Origin: Tsukamurella asaccharolytica
Lineage (GTDB): Bacteria > Actinomycetota > Actinomycetes > Mycobacteriales > Mycobacteriaceae
Length of the DNA stretch: 64,000 nt
NCBI RefSeq assembly: GCF_007858435.1
Contig: NZ_VIGW01000002.1
Coordinates: forward strand, 434,001-498,000
Direction: 5' to 3'
Part shown: piece by piece, positions 47,493 to 56,534 of the stretch
How the letters are laid out: each line of letters starts with the position of its first letter
Position numbering within the stretch: the first letter of the stretch is position 1
Notes under the pieces: generated by a model
Database searches by the model: none
What the model was told of the DNA's origin: nothing
The model's input: the letters and a program-made list of their open reading frames with translations, nothing else
Program-made: the position numbers and the translations under genes

Positions 47493-48721
47493 TGGCGCGC
47501 CCGCCGATGCCGATCGGCACGCACGGCCGGATCACCCGCACGCAGCTCGGCCCGGGCCGCTGGGAGGCGGTCGCGCGGTACCGCGACTTCGACGGCGAGA
47601 CGCGCCGGATCAAGAAGCACGGCACGACCGGCGCGGCGGCCGAGCGCGCAGTGAAGGAGGCGATCCGGGACCGCGCGAAGCCGACCGGCACCGTCGGCGA
47701 GATCACCCGCGACACCACCCTCGCCGACCTCGCCGCGCTATGGCTCGAGAAGCGCGAGGCCGACAAGCTCGCACCGTCGACGATGGCGTCCTACCGCGAG
47801 CGCGTGAACAACCAGATCGTCCCCGGCCTCGGGAAGGTCCGCGTCGGCGAGGCCACCGTCGGCGTGCTCGACCGGTTCATCCGCGCCATCCCCGGCGACA
47901 CCACCGCGAAGCAGGCCGGCGTCGTCCTGAACGGGATGATGCGCCTCGCCGCTCAGCACGACGCGATCGACCACAACCCGGTCGCCGAGATCACCAAGCG
48001 CCGCCCCGACAAGAAGCACGTGCTGTCGCTGTCCGTCGAGGACTTCCACCGCTACCGCGCGCGGGCCGCCGCCTGGGCGGGCGCGAACCGCTACGGGAAG
48101 CCGCGCGGCCCCGAGCTGCCCGACTTCGTCGATGTGATGGCCGGCAGCGGCACCCGCATCGGCGAGGGCCTCGCGCTGCTCCGCTCGGAGATCGTGTGGG
48201 ACCGCACCGTCGTCGATGAGGACACCGGCGCCGAGGTGTACCTGCCGGGGAAGATCACGATCTCGGGGACGATCACGAAGCAGGGTGAGCGGCAGCCGTG
48301 GCCGAAGACGGACGCGGCGTGGCGGCAGCTCACGATGCCGCGGTTCGCGATGGACGCGCTGCGCCGGCAGATCGCGCGCGGCCACCCGACCGATCAGGAT
48401 CTCGTGTGGCCGGGCCGCCACGGCGGGCCGAAGACGACCGCGAACACCCGGCGGCAAATGCGGGAGGCGCGCGCCTACGTCGAGCACGAGAAGCCGATCG
48501 GCGGGAAGGCGCCGGACCCGGACGAGTTCGAGTGGGTAACGCCGCACGTCCTGCGGAAGACGGCGGCCACGCTCATCGAGGCCGAGTTCGACGCCGAGCA
48601 CGCGGCGAAGGTCCTCGGGCACACGTCGCCGGACATCACCCGACGGCACTACATCACCCGCGCCGCGGTGGCGCCGGACGTGTCGGCAGCGCTGGACCGG
48701 CTCGGCGCGCGACCCGCGTAG
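47492..48721 (+). CDS. int: Tyrosine recombinase (phage integrase)
   Basis: A 409-residue integrase. The N-terminal arm-binding domain (1-60), a core-binding domain (about 75-170) and the catalytic domain contain R222 (G-T-R-I-G-E), H352-x-x-R355, H377 and the nucleophile Y387 in 'ITRRHYI'. Last gene of the lysogeny operon, coupled to the upstream XRE gene (TGATG). Its stop lies 91 bp from the 3' end of tRNA-Arg, the probable target. Confidence 0.95.
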   Translation: MARPPMPIGTHGRITRTQLGPGRWEAVARYRDFDGETRRIKKHGTTGAAAERAVKEAIRDRAKPTGTVGEITRDTTLADLAALWLEKREADKLAPSTMASYRERVNNQIVPGLGKVRVGEATVGVLDRFIRAIPGDTTAKQAGVVLNGMMRLAAQHDAIDHNPVAEITKRRPDKKHVLSLSVEDFHRYRARAAAWAGANRYGKPRGPELPDFVDVMAGSGTRIGEGLALLRSEIVWDRTVVDEDTGAEVYLPGKITISGTITKQGERQPWPKTDAAWRQLTMPRFAMDALRRQIARGHPTDQDLVWPGRHGGPKTTANTRRQMREARAYVEHEKPIGGKAPDPDEFEWVTPHVLRKTAATLIEAEFDAEHAAKVLGHTSPDITRRHYITRAAVAPDVSAALDRLGARPA

Positions 48722-48763
48722 CGCGCAGCGTTTTCCGACCCGTAAACGACCCGCGAACACGAA

Positions 48764-48799
48764 TCAGGCCCGGTCTCCATCTCTGGAAACCGGGCCTGA
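48764..48799. terminator. Bidirectional intrinsic terminator
   Basis: An 11-bp perfect stem (left arm 48764-48774, right arm 48789-48799; core CAGGCCCGGT / complement) with a 14-nt loop between the integrase and tRNA-Arg. It can end the plus-strand integrase transcript and the minus-strand tRNA transcript. Confidence 0.72.
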
Positions 48800-48885
48800 C
48801 CTGTACTTTCTGTGCGCCCGAAGGGATTCGAACCCCTGACCTTCTGATCCGTAGTCAGATGCTCTATCCACTGAGCTACGGGCGC
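48800..48885 (-). other. Probable attachment site (attR) in tRNA-Arg
   Basis: The tRNA is intact and its 3' half abuts the integrase gene, as in tRNA-directed integration. The other copy (attL) should lie left of the window. The exact core cannot be fixed from one side. Confidence 0.5.
48813..48885 (-). tRNA. tRNA-Arg (anticodon ACG)
   Basis: On the minus strand, a full cloverleaf: acceptor pair GCGCCCG / CGGGCGC, D-arm 'GCTCAGTGGATAGAGC', anticodon loop CTACGGA with ACG, T-arm GGGTTCGAATCCC. No encoded CCA. Its 3' end faces the prophage, so the tRNA was probably restored by the phage's own att core. Confidence 0.95.
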
Positions 48886-48922
48886 GTACCCTATTCAATT
48901 CTCGCCGGTCCTGAAACCGGCG

Positions 48923-49014
48923 TGGCGGAGGCGAGAGGATTTGAACCTCCGGTCCGGTGTTGGCCGGACAACTCATTAGCAGTGAGTCCCATTCGGCCGC
49001 TCTGGCACGCCTCC
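48923..49014 (-). tRNA. tRNA-Ser (anticodon GCT)
   Basis: Minus strand, class II with long variable arm; acceptor GGAGGCG / CGCCTCC, discriminator G73 and encoded CCA. The anticodon loop CTGCTAA carries GCT. It lies just downstream of tRNA-Arg in chromosomal DNA. Confidence 0.95.
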
Positions 49015-49156
49015 AAATCGGACGCGCTGCGCGAGCGATCCTTACGGGTCACGCGCAACCGCCGAGCAGCTACATTACACAACCTCTCCGAAACCCACAA
49101 AACTGCTGGTCATCTTCCGTTCACGGGCGGGACGCGTGGGCCGCCGCTATCGGCGA

Positions 49157-49684
49157 TTACTCGGACGCCGGAGTGAGGAGGTCCTCCCAGGTGAGGTCAA
49201 TCCGCACGCTGGTGCCGACCACCCGCCGGACGATATCGGCGGTCACCGTCCGCAGGTGTTCGCCGCCATCGAGCAGAGTGTGTGACCGCCCGCCGGCCCC
49301 CGCCGCCACGAGGTGGACGTGCGCAGCGGTCAGCGCCCCGTCGATGAATTCGAGCGCGACGTCGGCGACGGCGGCGGACTCGACGGCCGCAGCGTCGGAG
49401 AGCACCGCGGTGATCGCCTTCGAGAGGGCCAGTTCCGTGACAGTGATCCCTGGTCGCGCCGCGGCGATCGGGCGGGAGCGCCGCGGCAGCGTCGACACCT
49501 GGCGGGAGACGGCGTCGAGCAATCGGTCGATCGCCTCTGCCCCCCAGCGCGGGGGCGTCTCGGGCGCCACGGAATCGGGTCCGGCCAGCCCGGATAGCCG
49601 ACGCGTCGCGTCGGCTATCCAATCGGTGGCCGGCGCCTGTTCGACGTCGCCACCGTCCGCTCGCCTGATACTCATCGCACTCAT
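49157..49684 (-). CDS. Hypothetical protein in the sigma factor/Asp23 cluster
   Basis: A 175-residue protein. The acidic N-terminus is followed by a region (about 100-175) with 'VTELALSKAITAVLSDAAAVESAAVADVALEFIDG', which has the strand-helix pattern of Asp23-like proteins, but the match is weak. It follows the ECF sigma factor on the same strand. GGGGAAG lies upstream of ATG 49684. Possibly an envelope-stress partner or anti-sigma-like component; not resolved. Confidence 0.65.
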   Translation of the reverse strand: MSAMSIRRADGGDVEQAPATDWIADATRRLSGLAGPDSVAPETPPRWGAEAIDRLLDAVSRQVSTLPRRSRPIAAARPGITVTELALSKAITAVLSDAAAVESAAVADVALEFIDGALTAAHVHLVAAGAGGRSHTLLDGGEHLRTVTADIVRRVVGTSVRIDLTWEDLLTPASE

Positions 49685-49755
49685 CGCTTCCCCAGTGTGA
49701 CCACGTTGAGTCGAATTCCACAATGACCCGGCCTCCGCGGGCCGCGTCGCTCGGC

Positions 49756-50343
49756 TCACGGCCGATACTCCCTCAGCTTCTCGGCGAGGCGTTGTCGCGT
49801 CCGCTGGAGATGTCCGCGAACCGACCCCTCCGTGGTCCGCAGAACGCTCGCGATCTCGGCGACGGAGAGCCCGTCGACCTCGCGGAGCCACCATGCGGCG
49901 CGGGCCGGATAGGGCAGGCGCCCCAGCTCCTGGCCGAGCGCGTCGAGGAACTCCCTGTCTGTCGCCCGCTCGACGGGGCCGGGCCCTTGCGCGACTGCCG
50001 TGTCGAGCGCGTCCGAGTCGACGACGGGGGCGCGGCGCCGCAGCACGTCAGCGGTCTTGCGGGTGGCGATGGAGAACAGCCAGGTCCGCAGGCTCGAGCG
50101 GAAGGCGAAACTCGGGAGCGCCTTCCAGGCGGCGATGAGCGATTCCTGCACGATGTCGTCGCAATCGGTGCGCTGCGGCGTCGTTCGCGCGACGAAGCGG
50201 TACAGCGCGGGCCCGTGCCGCTGGACGAGCATGTCGAAGGCCTGCGCGTCGCCACGCTGCGCCCGCCTGGTCAGCGTCTCGTCGGACAGCGACGGCAGCA
50301 GCTCCGAGTCGAACAACCACCCTCCCGATGTGAGATGAAACAC
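49756..50343 (-). CDS. ECF-type RNA polymerase sigma factor
   Basis: A 195-residue sigma-70 family protein. Region 2 contains D-D-I-V-Q-E-S-L-I-A-A-W at 62-73; region 4 is a helix-turn-helix at about 161-186 ('VAEIASVLRTTEGSVRG'). GTG 50343 and TTG 50316 are alternative starts. It is divergent from the Asp23-family gene and likely controls it or the downstream hypothetical gene, linking this cluster to envelope stress. Confidence 0.87.
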   Translation of the reverse strand: MFHLTSGGWLFDSELLPSLSDETLTRRAQRGDAQAFDMLVQRHGPALYRFVARTTPQRTDCDDIVQESLIAAWKALPSFAFRSSLRTWLFSIATRKTADVLRRRAPVVDSDALDTAVAQGPGPVERATDREFLDALGQELGRLPYPARAAWWLREVDGLSVAEIASVLRTTEGSVRGHLQRTRQRLAEKLREYRP

Positions 50344-50432
50344 AATGGCGTGCCGCTCTCCGTGGAGACGGCGTCGTACCCAGTGTGCCGGATTCAAGTC
50401 CGGACACATTAGTCGACACAAGGAGACGGACG

Positions 50433-50897
50433 ATGCCCTCGCCCACGACCGAGCCCGCCGCCACCACGACCACCGACGGTTCGACCGGCCCGAAGACGGG
50501 GTCCCCTGTCTCCACCCAGGTCGGCCTCGGCAGCACGCGTATCGCCGACGTCGTCGTAGCCAAGATCGCGGGCATCGCCGCGCGCGAGGTCGACGGCGTC
50601 CACGACCTCGGCGGTGGGGCCGCGCGTGTGGTGGGCCGGATCCGCGAGACCCTCCCCGGCGCAGCGGACCTGACACAGGGCGTCACCGTTGAGGTCAGCG
50701 AGAAGCAGGCCACCATCGACGTGGCGATCGTCGCGGAGTACGGCGTCGCGATCCACGACCTCGCCTCCGGCATCCGCAGCAATGTCATCGACGCCGTCGA
50801 ATCCACGACCGGCCTCTCCGTGACCGAGGTCAACGTCACGGTTCACGATGTCCACGTCGCCGACGAGGACGCCACCGACGGTTCCTCCGGCAACTGA
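50433..50897 (+). CDS. Asp23/Gls24-family envelope stress protein
   Basis: A 154-residue protein with the family pattern 'IADVVVAKIAGIAAREVDGVHDLG' and 'VTVEVSEKQATIDVAIVAEYG'. Such proteins are membrane-associated stress proteins whose exact biochemistry is not known. AAGGAGACGGACG precedes ATG 50433. It is divergent from the sigma factor; the 90 bp between them should contain both promoters. Confidence 0.88.
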   Translation: MPSPTTEPAATTTTDGSTGPKTGSPVSTQVGLGSTRIADVVVAKIAGIAAREVDGVHDLGGGAARVVGRIRETLPGAADLTQGVTVEVSEKQATIDVAIVAEYGVAIHDLASGIRSNVIDAVESTTGLSVTEVNVTVHDVHVADEDATDGSSGN

Positions 50898-50979
50898 CCT
50901 GAACCGGGGCGACCGCGGCGGATCCAGGTGATCGGCCGCGATGGCCCCGTGCGGCGGAACGTCGGACTACCCTGACCGG

Positions 50980-52071
50980 GTGGCCACTGTGAACCCGTCC
51001 GCCCCCGCGCCGCTGGGCATCCGCTCCGATCTCGACGCGCTCCCCGCATACGTTCCGGGCAAGTCCGCGCCGGGCGCGATCAAGCTCGCCTCCAACGAGA
51101 TCGTCGACGGTCCGCTGCCGTCGGTCGCCGCGGCTCTCACGGAGGTGCTGCGCAGCGCCAACCGGTACCCCGACAACGGCGCCGTCGAGCTCAAGGCCGA
51201 GCTGGCCAAGCTCACCGGCGTCACCGAGGATCAGCTGCACGCGGGCTGCGGCTCCGTCGCCCTCTGCCAGGACCTGGTCCAGGTCACCTGCCGGCCGGGC
51301 GACGAGGTGATCTTCGCGTGGCGCAGCTTCGAGGCGTACCCGATCGTGACCCGGGTGGTCGGCGCGACGCCGGTCCAGGTCCCGCTCACGGCCGAGCACG
51401 CGCACGACCTGGACGCGATGGCCGCCGCGATCACCGACCGCACGCGACTGATCTTCATTTGCAACCCGAACAACCCCACGGGCACGACGATCTCCGAAGA
51501 GGCCCTCGAAGCGTTCCTGCGCACGGTGCCGCCGCACATCGTCGTCGCCCTCGACGAGGCCTACTTCGAGTACCACCGCGACAACGATCAGACCGGCGAG
51601 CGCATCGACGGTGCCGCCCTGATCGCGCGGCACCGCAACGTGATTGCGCTCCGCACCTTCTCCAAGGCGTACGGTCTTGCGGGCCTGCGGGTCGGCTACG
51701 CCATCGCCGACCCGACGCTCATCGCCGCTCTCACCAAGGTGCACCTGCCCTTCTCCGTCAGCGTGCCCGCGCAGGCCGCCGCGATCGCGTCACTCCGTGC
51801 CAACGACGAGCTACTGGCCCGCACCGAGGCCGTCGTCGGGGAGCGCGCCCGCGTCCGCGACGCTCTACGGGAGGCCGGATTCGAGGTCCCGCCCACGCAG
51901 GCGAACTTCGTCTGGCTCCCCCTGGGACCCGACGCGCTGCGATTCACGGCCGACGCCGCGGAGGCCGGCCTCCTGGTCCGAGGCTTCGACGGGGCCGGAG
52001 TCCGGGTCACCGTCACCGTGCCGGAAGAGAACGACGCCTTCCTCTCCTTCGCCACAGGGTGGCGGCGGTGA
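50980..52071 (+). CDS. pat: Histidinol-phosphate/aromatic aminotransferase (Pat-type)
   Basis: A 363-residue PLP aminotransferase of class I/II, HisC subfamily. The catalytic lysine is K229 in 'TFSKAYGLAGLRVGY'; 'NPNNPTGT' binds cofactor. Mycobacterial orthologues (hisC2/pat) act on aromatic 2-oxo acids in phenylalanine/tyrosine synthesis. GTG 50980 is preceded by TACCCT at -12 to -7, so the transcript is probably leaderless. It is overlapped by a thioesterase start (GTGA). Confidence 0.85.
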   Translation: MATVNPSAPAPLGIRSDLDALPAYVPGKSAPGAIKLASNEIVDGPLPSVAAALTEVLRSANRYPDNGAVELKAELAKLTGVTEDQLHAGCGSVALCQDLVQVTCRPGDEVIFAWRSFEAYPIVTRVVGATPVQVPLTAEHAHDLDAMAAAITDRTRLIFICNPNNPTGTTISEEALEAFLRTVPPHIVVALDEAYFEYHRDNDQTGERIDGAALIARHRNVIALRTFSKAYGLAGLRVGYAIADPTLIAALTKVHLPFSVSVPAQAAAIASLRANDELLARTEAVVGERARVRDALREAGFEVPPTQANFVWLPLGPDALRFTADAAEAGLLVRGFDGAGVRVTVTVPEENDAFLSFATGWRR

Positions 52072-52502
52072 GCCTCGGACGGTACGAGTTCGCCTTCACC
52101 GCACATGTTCCCGTCCGCTGGTCGGACATGGATGCGCTGGGCCACGTGAACCACGCACGGATGGTGACGCTGCTGGAGGAGGCCCGTATCCAGTGGCTGC
52201 TCTCCGCCGGGGAGAAGTACGCGCCGCTGATCAAGAGCGCCTTCATCGCCGACGTGGCGATCGCATACAAGGCACAGCTCTACCACGAGGACTCACCGGT
52301 GCAAGTGGGCATGTACATCGCGTCGAACCGCAGCGTCGACTTCACCATCGGTTACGAGGTCCGCGCGAAGGGCGCCGCGCCCGAGTCGCGACCGGCGATC
52401 CGCGCGACCACGCAGATGGCGGTCGTCGACATCGAACGGCGCAGCCTGCGGCGCCTCACCGACGAGGAGAAGACCTACCTCGCGTCCTGGTCGCGCGGCT
52501 GA
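52068..52502 (+). CDS. Hotdog-fold acyl-CoA thioesterase
   Basis: A 144-residue 4-hydroxybenzoyl-CoA thioesterase-type protein with the active-site region W-S-D-M-D-A-L-G-H-V-N-H at residues 18-29 and 'FIADVAIAYKAQLYHED' after it. GTG 52068 overlaps the aminotransferase TGA by 3 nt (GTGA), so both are co-expressed. The acyl substrate is unknown. The 3' end overlaps the convergent gene by 28 bp. Confidence 0.85.
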   Translation: MSLGRYEFAFTAHVPVRWSDMDALGHVNHARMVTLLEEARIQWLLSAGEKYAPLIKSAFIADVAIAYKAQLYHEDSPVQVGMYIASNRSVDFTIGYEVRAKGAAPESRPAIRATTQMAVVDIERRSLRRLTDEEKTYLASWSRG

Positions 52503-53713
52503 ACGGGCGCGGGCTTCCACGCCTTCGGCGCCTGCCCCGGGAGCCTCGTATCCGGTGACCGCGTCCCGGGCCGCGCACCCGCTCCGCCGGTGCCGGTGCC
52601 GGTGCCGGTTTCTGGGGCGGGGAGGGCGTGCCGCGCAACGTCGGGCAACGCGGGCGGGAGGTCGCCGCGCGCGCCCATGATCTGCCCGGCGACGCGACGT
52701 GCGCTCTGCGTGGAGATCTCGCGCTCACCGGCGCGCTGTACCAGCTCGTGGATCTGCTGATCGATCGACTCGATCGACATCCGACGGGGCCGCTTGGAGT
52801 CCGCGACGTCCACGAGGTCGCCCACGCGGGTGAGCGCGGTGACCCGGTCGACGAGTTCGTCCCAGACCTTGTCGAGCTCGCCCGAGCGCGCACCGTCGGC
52901 GAGTCCGGGCGCGTACCGCAGCTGACCCCAGACGGATTTGAGCTGGACGACGTCGGCGGAGATCTGTACGAGGTCGGTCGGCAGGTCCAGCTGGCCGAGC
53001 TGCTCGTCGAACTGGCCGGCGCTCACCGACCGGGAGTAGGTGACCTTGTCGTAGACGAGGCCGGCGATGTAGAGCAGCACGTCGTAGCGGTCTTCGAAGA
53101 CCAGTACTCCCTCGTCGGGCGCGCCGTGCCCGTCGACCCACCCTGCGAGCTGCGGCGCGAGCCGCAGCGCCGGCCCTGCCATCCGCGCGACGGTCCGTGC
53201 GGCGACCGCGGCGGCGGAGGGGGTGAGCGGCAGCGGCGTCAGGCACAGCGCGTCGAAAAGAGCGTCGCGCTCGTCGAGGTCGAGGTGCACCGCGTCCTTG
53301 CGGGCGCGGCGCACGGCGCGGACCCCCGCGGCGAAGGAGATGCGGTTCAGGGTGAAGGCGTGCCTGAAGCCGGCGAGCTTGCGCCGCGCATCGGCACCGC
53401 GGACCGCGTCGGCGGCGGCCTTGGCCTGCTGCAATGGGTTGGCCGGGGCACCGTCGGCAGTGGGCGGTGACGTCTCGTGCTCGGCGATCCGGCTCAGCCG
53501 GCGCAGCTTGGAGTAGCCGCCGATGTCCGGGAAGGCACGCTCGGTATCGAACCGGTTGAGCACCACCTCGCGGGCGGCGGGCGGGAGGTAACCCGCCGCG
53601 ATGAGCAGCGCGGCCTCGTCGGAGAGGTCGCGGCGGGGCATGGGAATGGCGCGAGCGTCGCACCACCGGCGCACCGGCGCCTCGATGTGCACCTCAGGCT
53701 CTTGCGCGGACAT
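52475..53713 (-). CDS. Hypothetical cytosolic protein
   Basis: A 412-residue protein without recognised motifs. It is Ala/Arg/Leu-rich and mostly helical, with a Pro/Gly-rich C-terminal 50 residues that are probably disordered ('GTGTGTGGAGARPGTRSPDT'). It begins at ATG 53713, 3 bp before the acyltransferase stop, so both may be one transcription unit. No transmembrane segment was seen. Function unknown. Confidence 0.72.
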   Translation of the reverse strand: MSAQEPEVHIEAPVRRWCDARAIPMPRRDLSDEAALLIAAGYLPPAAREVVLNRFDTERAFPDIGGYSKLRRLSRIAEHETSPPTADGAPANPLQQAKAAADAVRGADARRKLAGFRHAFTLNRISFAAGVRAVRRARKDAVHLDLDERDALFDALCLTPLPLTPSAAAVAARTVARMAGPALRLAPQLAGWVDGHGAPDEGVLVFEDRYDVLLYIAGLVYDKVTYSRSVSAGQFDEQLGQLDLPTDLVQISADVVQLKSVWGQLRYAPGLADGARSGELDKVWDELVDRVTALTRVGDLVDVADSKRPRRMSIESIDQQIHELVQRAGEREISTQSARRVAGQIMGARGDLPPALPDVARHALPAPETGTGTGTGGAGARPGTRSPDTRLPGQAPKAWKPAPVQPRDQDAR

Positions 53714-53716
53714 CCG

Positions 53717-54838
53717 TCACCCCCTTCTGTTCGACGTGTGCTTCTCATCATCCCCGAAGGGCAGGGCTGCGCGCAGCGCCCACGCGAGCGGGACGGAGAC
53801 GAGCGAGGCCGCGAGGAAGGCGACCGCGGTGCTCCCGGTGAACGGCGGCCACCCGAAGACGTCGAGGACCAGGACGTCCATGACGATGAGGTGCACCAGG
53901 AAGTACTCGTAGGAGATCCCGCCCAGCCACACCATCGGCCGGCTGCCGAGCAGCCGGTGATACGGCGTGCGCGACGCCGGCGCCAGGCCGAGCGGGGCGA
54001 TCAGTGCGACCGCGATCAGCAGGTACAGCGCCGACTTCACCAGCGCCTCCCCCTGGCTCGCCGGCACCATCGTCGGCGGACCGCCGATCACCGGCAGGGC
54101 GGAGACGATGAACCCCGCGGCGGCGACCGCGAGGCACACGGGCGTCGCCCACGGCGGCCACCGCCGGACCAGCGGGGCCACGACCGTCAGCGCCATTCCC
54201 CCGACGAACCACCACAGGTAGGCGGGTGGCCAGATGCGCGCGGTGAGCTCGATCTCGGGCGCGATGAGGATCCACACCGGCGTGATCGCGGCGACCGCGG
54301 CGAGGCCCCCGAGGAGCCGCGCGGGCCGCCACCGGTACCGGCACAGGACCGAGGTCAGCGCCCAGCCGATCAGCGGAAGCGAGAGGTAGAAGGCCACCTC
54401 CACGGCGAGGCTCCACGCCTGCGTCAGGCCCACGCGCAGGTGCCCGAAGCCGTAGATCTGGGTGAAGGTCAGGTTCCGCAGCAGCCCGTCGACGCCGCGA
54501 CCCGACGGGTTGGGCTCGTACCGGATGAGACCCAGCGCGTACACGGCGACGACCACGACCCAGTACGCGGGCACCACGCGCCGGAATCGATGCCATGCGT
54601 ACCGCCGAAGGTCGGGCTGGTGGCCCGCGCCGTCCTGCAACAGGCGCACCCACGGCCGGAACAGGAGGAACCCCGATAGCGCGAAGAAGATGGGCACGCC
54701 GATCTCGAGCCGCGCCCACAGGTGACCGGCGAAGTCGTCGGTGTAGTGCCCCGTCGCGAACGCGGCGTGGGTGAGGCACACCATGCCCGCCGCGACCGCA
54801 CGCAGCCCGGTGAGCGACGCCACCCGACTCTGCTGCAT
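53717..54838 (-). CDS. Acyltransferase-3 (OafA/YrhL-like) membrane protein
   Basis: A 373-residue integral membrane protein with about ten hydrophobic segments. The catalytic histidine is probably H24 in 'R-A-V-A-A-G-M-V-C-L-T-H', and 'SGFLLFRPW' is a family hallmark near residue 55. Acyltransferase-3 enzymes transfer acyl groups to extracytoplasmic sugars or lipids, e.g. in cell-wall modification. Substrate unknown. Confidence 0.87.
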   Translation of the reverse strand: MQQSRVASLTGLRAVAAGMVCLTHAAFATGHYTDDFAGHLWARLEIGVPIFFALSGFLLFRPWVRLLQDGAGHQPDLRRYAWHRFRRVVPAYWVVVVAVYALGLIRYEPNPSGRGVDGLLRNLTFTQIYGFGHLRVGLTQAWSLAVEVAFYLSLPLIGWALTSVLCRYRWRPARLLGGLAAVAAITPVWILIAPEIELTARIWPPAYLWWFVGGMALTVVAPLVRRWPPWATPVCLAVAAAGFIVSALPVIGGPPTMVPASQGEALVKSALYLLIAVALIAPLGLAPASRTPYHRLLGSRPMVWLGGISYEYFLVHLIVMDVLVLDVFGWPPFTGSTAVAFLAASLVSVPLAWALRAALPFGDDEKHTSNRRG

Positions 54839-54923
54839 CCCCTCATTTTGCCCGCTGCCCCGTGGGATCCACCGGCCGGGCGAGTGCGCCGTGCTGATCG
54901 AGTCGCGTACCCCGGTCCAGGAT

Positions 54924-55634
54924 TCAGCAGAAGCCGCACTCGCCAGTGACGGCGAGCTCGGTGAAGCAGTTGGGGCAGAGCTTCGCCGGGCGGGGCTCGG
55001 GCTTGGCCGGGGCGGCCGCCTTGGCGGGCCGGGCCGACGGTGCCTTCGTCGCCCGCGGGGCGGCAGGCGTGCGAGCCTTGACGACCCGCGCGCTCGATGC
55101 CGCTTTCCCGGGCTTCACCCTGGCGAGGCGCGCCGCGGCGACGCGCTGCGCCTCCTCCAGCTTGGGGGTGAGCTGCGGTGTCGCACCGTCCGGCATCGTC
55201 GCACCGAAGTGGAGGTAGCAAGCGAAACGCGCGGCCGCGGCGTGCTGATCGAGGTTCTCCGGGACGGGAAGGCCCGCGGCGGCGACGGCGTAGGCGTAAC
55301 CCTCACCGACGGTCTGGTCGTGCGTGACCATGAGCGCGACGAGCGGCGGCTCCCCGGCCGCCCGGCACCGATCCGTCACGCGACGCTGCAGCGCCGCGAT
55401 CCACAGGCGTACGGGCGCGCGGGTCACGACGCCGGCGTCGGCCTGGGCGCGGGCGGCGAGTTCGGCGAAGCTGATGAAGGATCCGTACCGTCCGGCGAGC
55501 TCGACGAGGGCGGCGTGCGCAGTCTCGGCCCACAGATCGAGCGCCTCGGAGAAGGGGACGGACAGTTCGTTGGCGGTGCGCCAGGCATCGAGGTCGATCG
55601 GGTCTTCGGGGGCTGCAGCGCCAGGATCGCTCAC
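54924..55634 (-). CDS. Hypothetical protein with Lys/Pro/Ala tail and zinc ribbon
   Basis: A 236-residue protein. The N-terminal 150 residues form an unrecognised domain, followed by an Ala/Lys/Pro-rich low-complexity segment (about 160-215) and a C-terminal zinc-ribbon (C-P-N-C ... C-G-F-C). Such a tail may bind nucleic acid. GTG 55634 has GAGAGG upstream. Function unknown. Confidence 0.7.
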   Translation of the reverse strand: MSDPGAAAPEDPIDLDAWRTANELSVPFSEALDLWAETAHAALVELAGRYGSFISFAELAARAQADAGVVTRAPVRLWIAALQRRVTDRCRAAGEPPLVALMVTHDQTVGEGYAYAVAAAGLPVPENLDQHAAAARFACYLHFGATMPDGATPQLTPKLEEAQRVAAARLARVKPGKAASSARVVKARTPAAPRATKAPSARPAKAAAPAKPEPRPAKLCPNCFTELAVTGECGFC

Positions 55635-55723
55635 CCTCTCAGTTTCGACGATCCATGGGCTACAACGCAAACCGTCGACGTCGACGTGAAGTCGACCACA
55701 CGATGTCGGCCACGCCGACGCGG

Positions 55724-56509
55724 TCACCGCGCGAACTGCACCACCACGTCGTAGCCGAGCTTGCAGATGAACGCCGAGACCACGACGAGGAAGACGATCT
55801 TGACGAAGCCGCTGCCCTTCGCGACGGCGGTCCGCGCGCCGAGGTAGCCGCCCGCGACATTGGCGCAGGCCATCGCCACACCGAGCTTCCAGTAGCCCGC
55901 GCCCTGCGGAAGGAAGACCACGAGCGAGGCGAGATTGGTCGCGAGGTTCGCGACCTTCGCCTTCGCGGACGCCTCGAGGAAGGCGTAGCCCATGAGGCCG
56001 ACCATCGCGAAGACCAGGAACGAGCCGGTGCCGGGGCCGAGCGCACCGTCGTACACCCCGATGGCGAAGCCGGCCACCCCGGCGGTCACGAGGTGCCGGT
56101 GCCCGCGGTACCGCAGCTCCGTCTCGTGGCCGAGGTCCGGCTGGCGCAGCGTGTAGACGAAGACTGCCACGAGGGCTACCAGGATGATCGGGTTGAACGC
56201 CGACCGCGGGAGGTGCGAAGCGATGATCGAGCCGGCGATCGCGCCGGCGAAGGCGGGGACGGCCAGGGCGACGGCGGTCCGCCCGTCGGGCCGCACGCGG
56301 CGCCAGTAGGTGATGCTGCTCGTCGTCGTGCCGGCGATGCCGGCCATCTTGTTGGTCGCGAGCAGGTGGATGGGCGCGGCCGTGGGGAACGCGATGAGCA
56401 GCGCGGGGAGCTGGATCAGACCGCCCCCGCCCACGACGGAGTCCACCCAGCCCGCAGCGAGGGCTGCGAGCAACAGCAGGAGCAGCGTCGTCGTGGTGAT
56501 GTCGGGCAC
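55724..56509 (-). CDS. TSUP/TauE-SafE family permease
   Basis: A 261-residue membrane protein with seven to eight hydrophobic segments and the TSUP hallmark 'AGWVDSVVGGGGLIQLPALL' near residue 20 and a second copy 'GVYDGALGPGTGSFLVFAMVG'. Such proteins transport small sulfur- or carbon-containing anions. GTG 56509 is the start; the promoter region is shared with the divergent CGNR gene. Confidence 0.87.
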   Translation of the reverse strand: MPDITTTTLLLLLLAALAAGWVDSVVGGGGLIQLPALLIAFPTAAPIHLLATNKMAGIAGTTTSSITYWRRVRPDGRTAVALAVPAFAGAIAGSIIASHLPRSAFNPIILVALVAVFVYTLRQPDLGHETELRYRGHRHLVTAGVAGFAIGVYDGALGPGTGSFLVFAMVGLMGYAFLEASAKAKVANLATNLASLVVFLPQGAGYWKLGVAMACANVAGGYLGARTAVAKGSGFVKIVFLVVVSAFICKLGYDVVVQFAR

Positions 56510-56534
56510 CGCCCGATCGTGCTGTAATGGCCTT

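Larger units (their letters stand above)
1..48812. mobile_element. Siphovirus prophage, left end outside the window
   Basis: Continuous phage gene content from the left edge to the integrase. The lytic genes are on the minus strand (early, then packaging, head, tail, lysis) and the lysogeny operon is on the plus strand. The right boundary is placed at the 3' end of tRNA-Arg because a tyrosine integrase gene ends 91 bp from it, the usual arrangement for tRNA-targeted phages. The left boundary is not visible because a lysis-region membrane gene runs off the window. An HNH gene beside terS suggests cos-type packaging; no cos site could be identified. The exact attR core is an inference. Confidence 0.93.
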
